Origin: Nitrosopumilus cobalaminigenes
Lineage (GTDB): Archaea > Thermoproteota > Nitrososphaeria > Nitrososphaerales > Nitrosopumilaceae
NCBI RefSeq assembly: GCF_013407145.1
Contig: NZ_CP026993.1
Span: 558,001-622,000, forward strand
Length of the DNA stretch: 64,000 nucleotides
Direction of reading: 5' to 3'
Both the position numbers and the translations under genes were made by a program. This document shows positions 63,966 through 64,000 of the stretch, piece after piece. Numbering within the stretch: the first letter of the stretch is position 1; every line of letters starts with the position of its first letter. Under the pieces are notes generated by a model that was given only the letters and a program-made list of their open reading frames with translations, made no database searches and was not told where the DNA came from.

Positions 63966-64000
63966 TTAAATATAATGAGTGAAAAAAATCATCAATGAAA
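63966..64000 (+). promoter_or_regulatory. promoter and first codons of a gene leaving the window
   Basis: TTAAATATAAT (63966-63976) stands about 25 bp before an ATG at 63995-63997, of which only ATG AAA lies inside the window. An earlier ATG at 63975 stops after seven codons. The product is unknown, but the box arrangement ties it to the B12 regulator group. Confidence 0.45.

Overview
This is an AT-rich window from the chromosome of an ammonia-oxidising archaeon, most likely in the Nitrosopumilaceae (Nitrososphaerota/Thaumarchaeota, group I.1a). The evidence is a linked 16S-23S rRNA pair of archaeal type without a spacer tRNA or an adjacent 5S gene, archaeal EF-1A, Rpo12 (RpoP), uS10, two TFB genes, an archaeal FBP aldolase/phosphatase, an ATP-dependent DNA ligase and NreA. 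A 3-hydroxyacyl-CoA dehydrogenase fits the 3-hydroxypropionate/4-hydroxybutyrate cycle. Many starts lie about 25 bp downstream of a TATA-like box with no Shine-Dalgarno site (leaderless mRNAs). Clear Shine-Dalgarno sites appear mainly before downstream genes of operons.

Layout. 1-4.5 kb: DNA ligase (cut by the left edge), FBP aldolase/phosphatase, and the EF-1A - uS10 - Rpo12 cluster. 4.5-15.4 kb: small zinc-finger proteins, a LOG-like Rossmann protein, membrane proteins, the dehydrogenase, a HIT protein, a J-domain/ferredoxin fusion, two cupins, a GNAT protein and a FilR1-like regulator. 15.4-31.7 kb is an accessory region: an overlapping YkgJ-type/desaturase/TPR operon, a class III cyclase-like protein, a membrane-anchored amine oxidase, a protein with two degenerate DUF6659-like domains, a pentameric ligand-gated channel, and two TPR surface proteins whose last 378 bp look identical. 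31.7-36.9 kb: rRNA promoter, structured leader, 16S, 23S and both processing stems. 36.9-45.6 kb: a fibronectin-III/PKD surface protein, a soluble PAS histidine kinase, an RDD protein, a methyltransferase, secreted proteins with a W/WW module, MsrA and a universal stress protein. 45.7-49.1 kb: a polyhydroxyalkanoate locus (hydrolase, AbrB/phasin-like fusion, phasin-like protein, class III synthase PhaC and PhaE). 49-56.6 kb: a DUF6659-type protein, a phosphoribosyltransferase, TFB, a secreted metzincin, BirA, a CoA-binding protein and an OBG/YchF-type GTPase.

The most interesting part is 56.6-64 kb. A B12-binding regulator at 60058-60900 has the W-x9-EH plus ExHxxG signature of CarH/LitR-type adenosylcobalamin photoreceptors, but not a MerR-type DNA-binding domain. 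It lies beside a phytoene-desaturase-like FAD oxidoreductase, an SRPBCC protein, a divergent second TFB and a BtuF-like corrinoid-binding protein. A 10-bp element, TTAGCACTAG or a close variant, occurs in the same orientation 18-19 bp upstream of the TATA-like box of five promoters: the second TFB, the 57845 operon, the FAD oxidoreductase, the B12 regulator itself, and a gene starting at the right edge. I read this as a candidate light- or cobalamin-responsive archaeal regulon. The element and its spacing are visible in the sequence; the trigger and the protein that binds it are inference.
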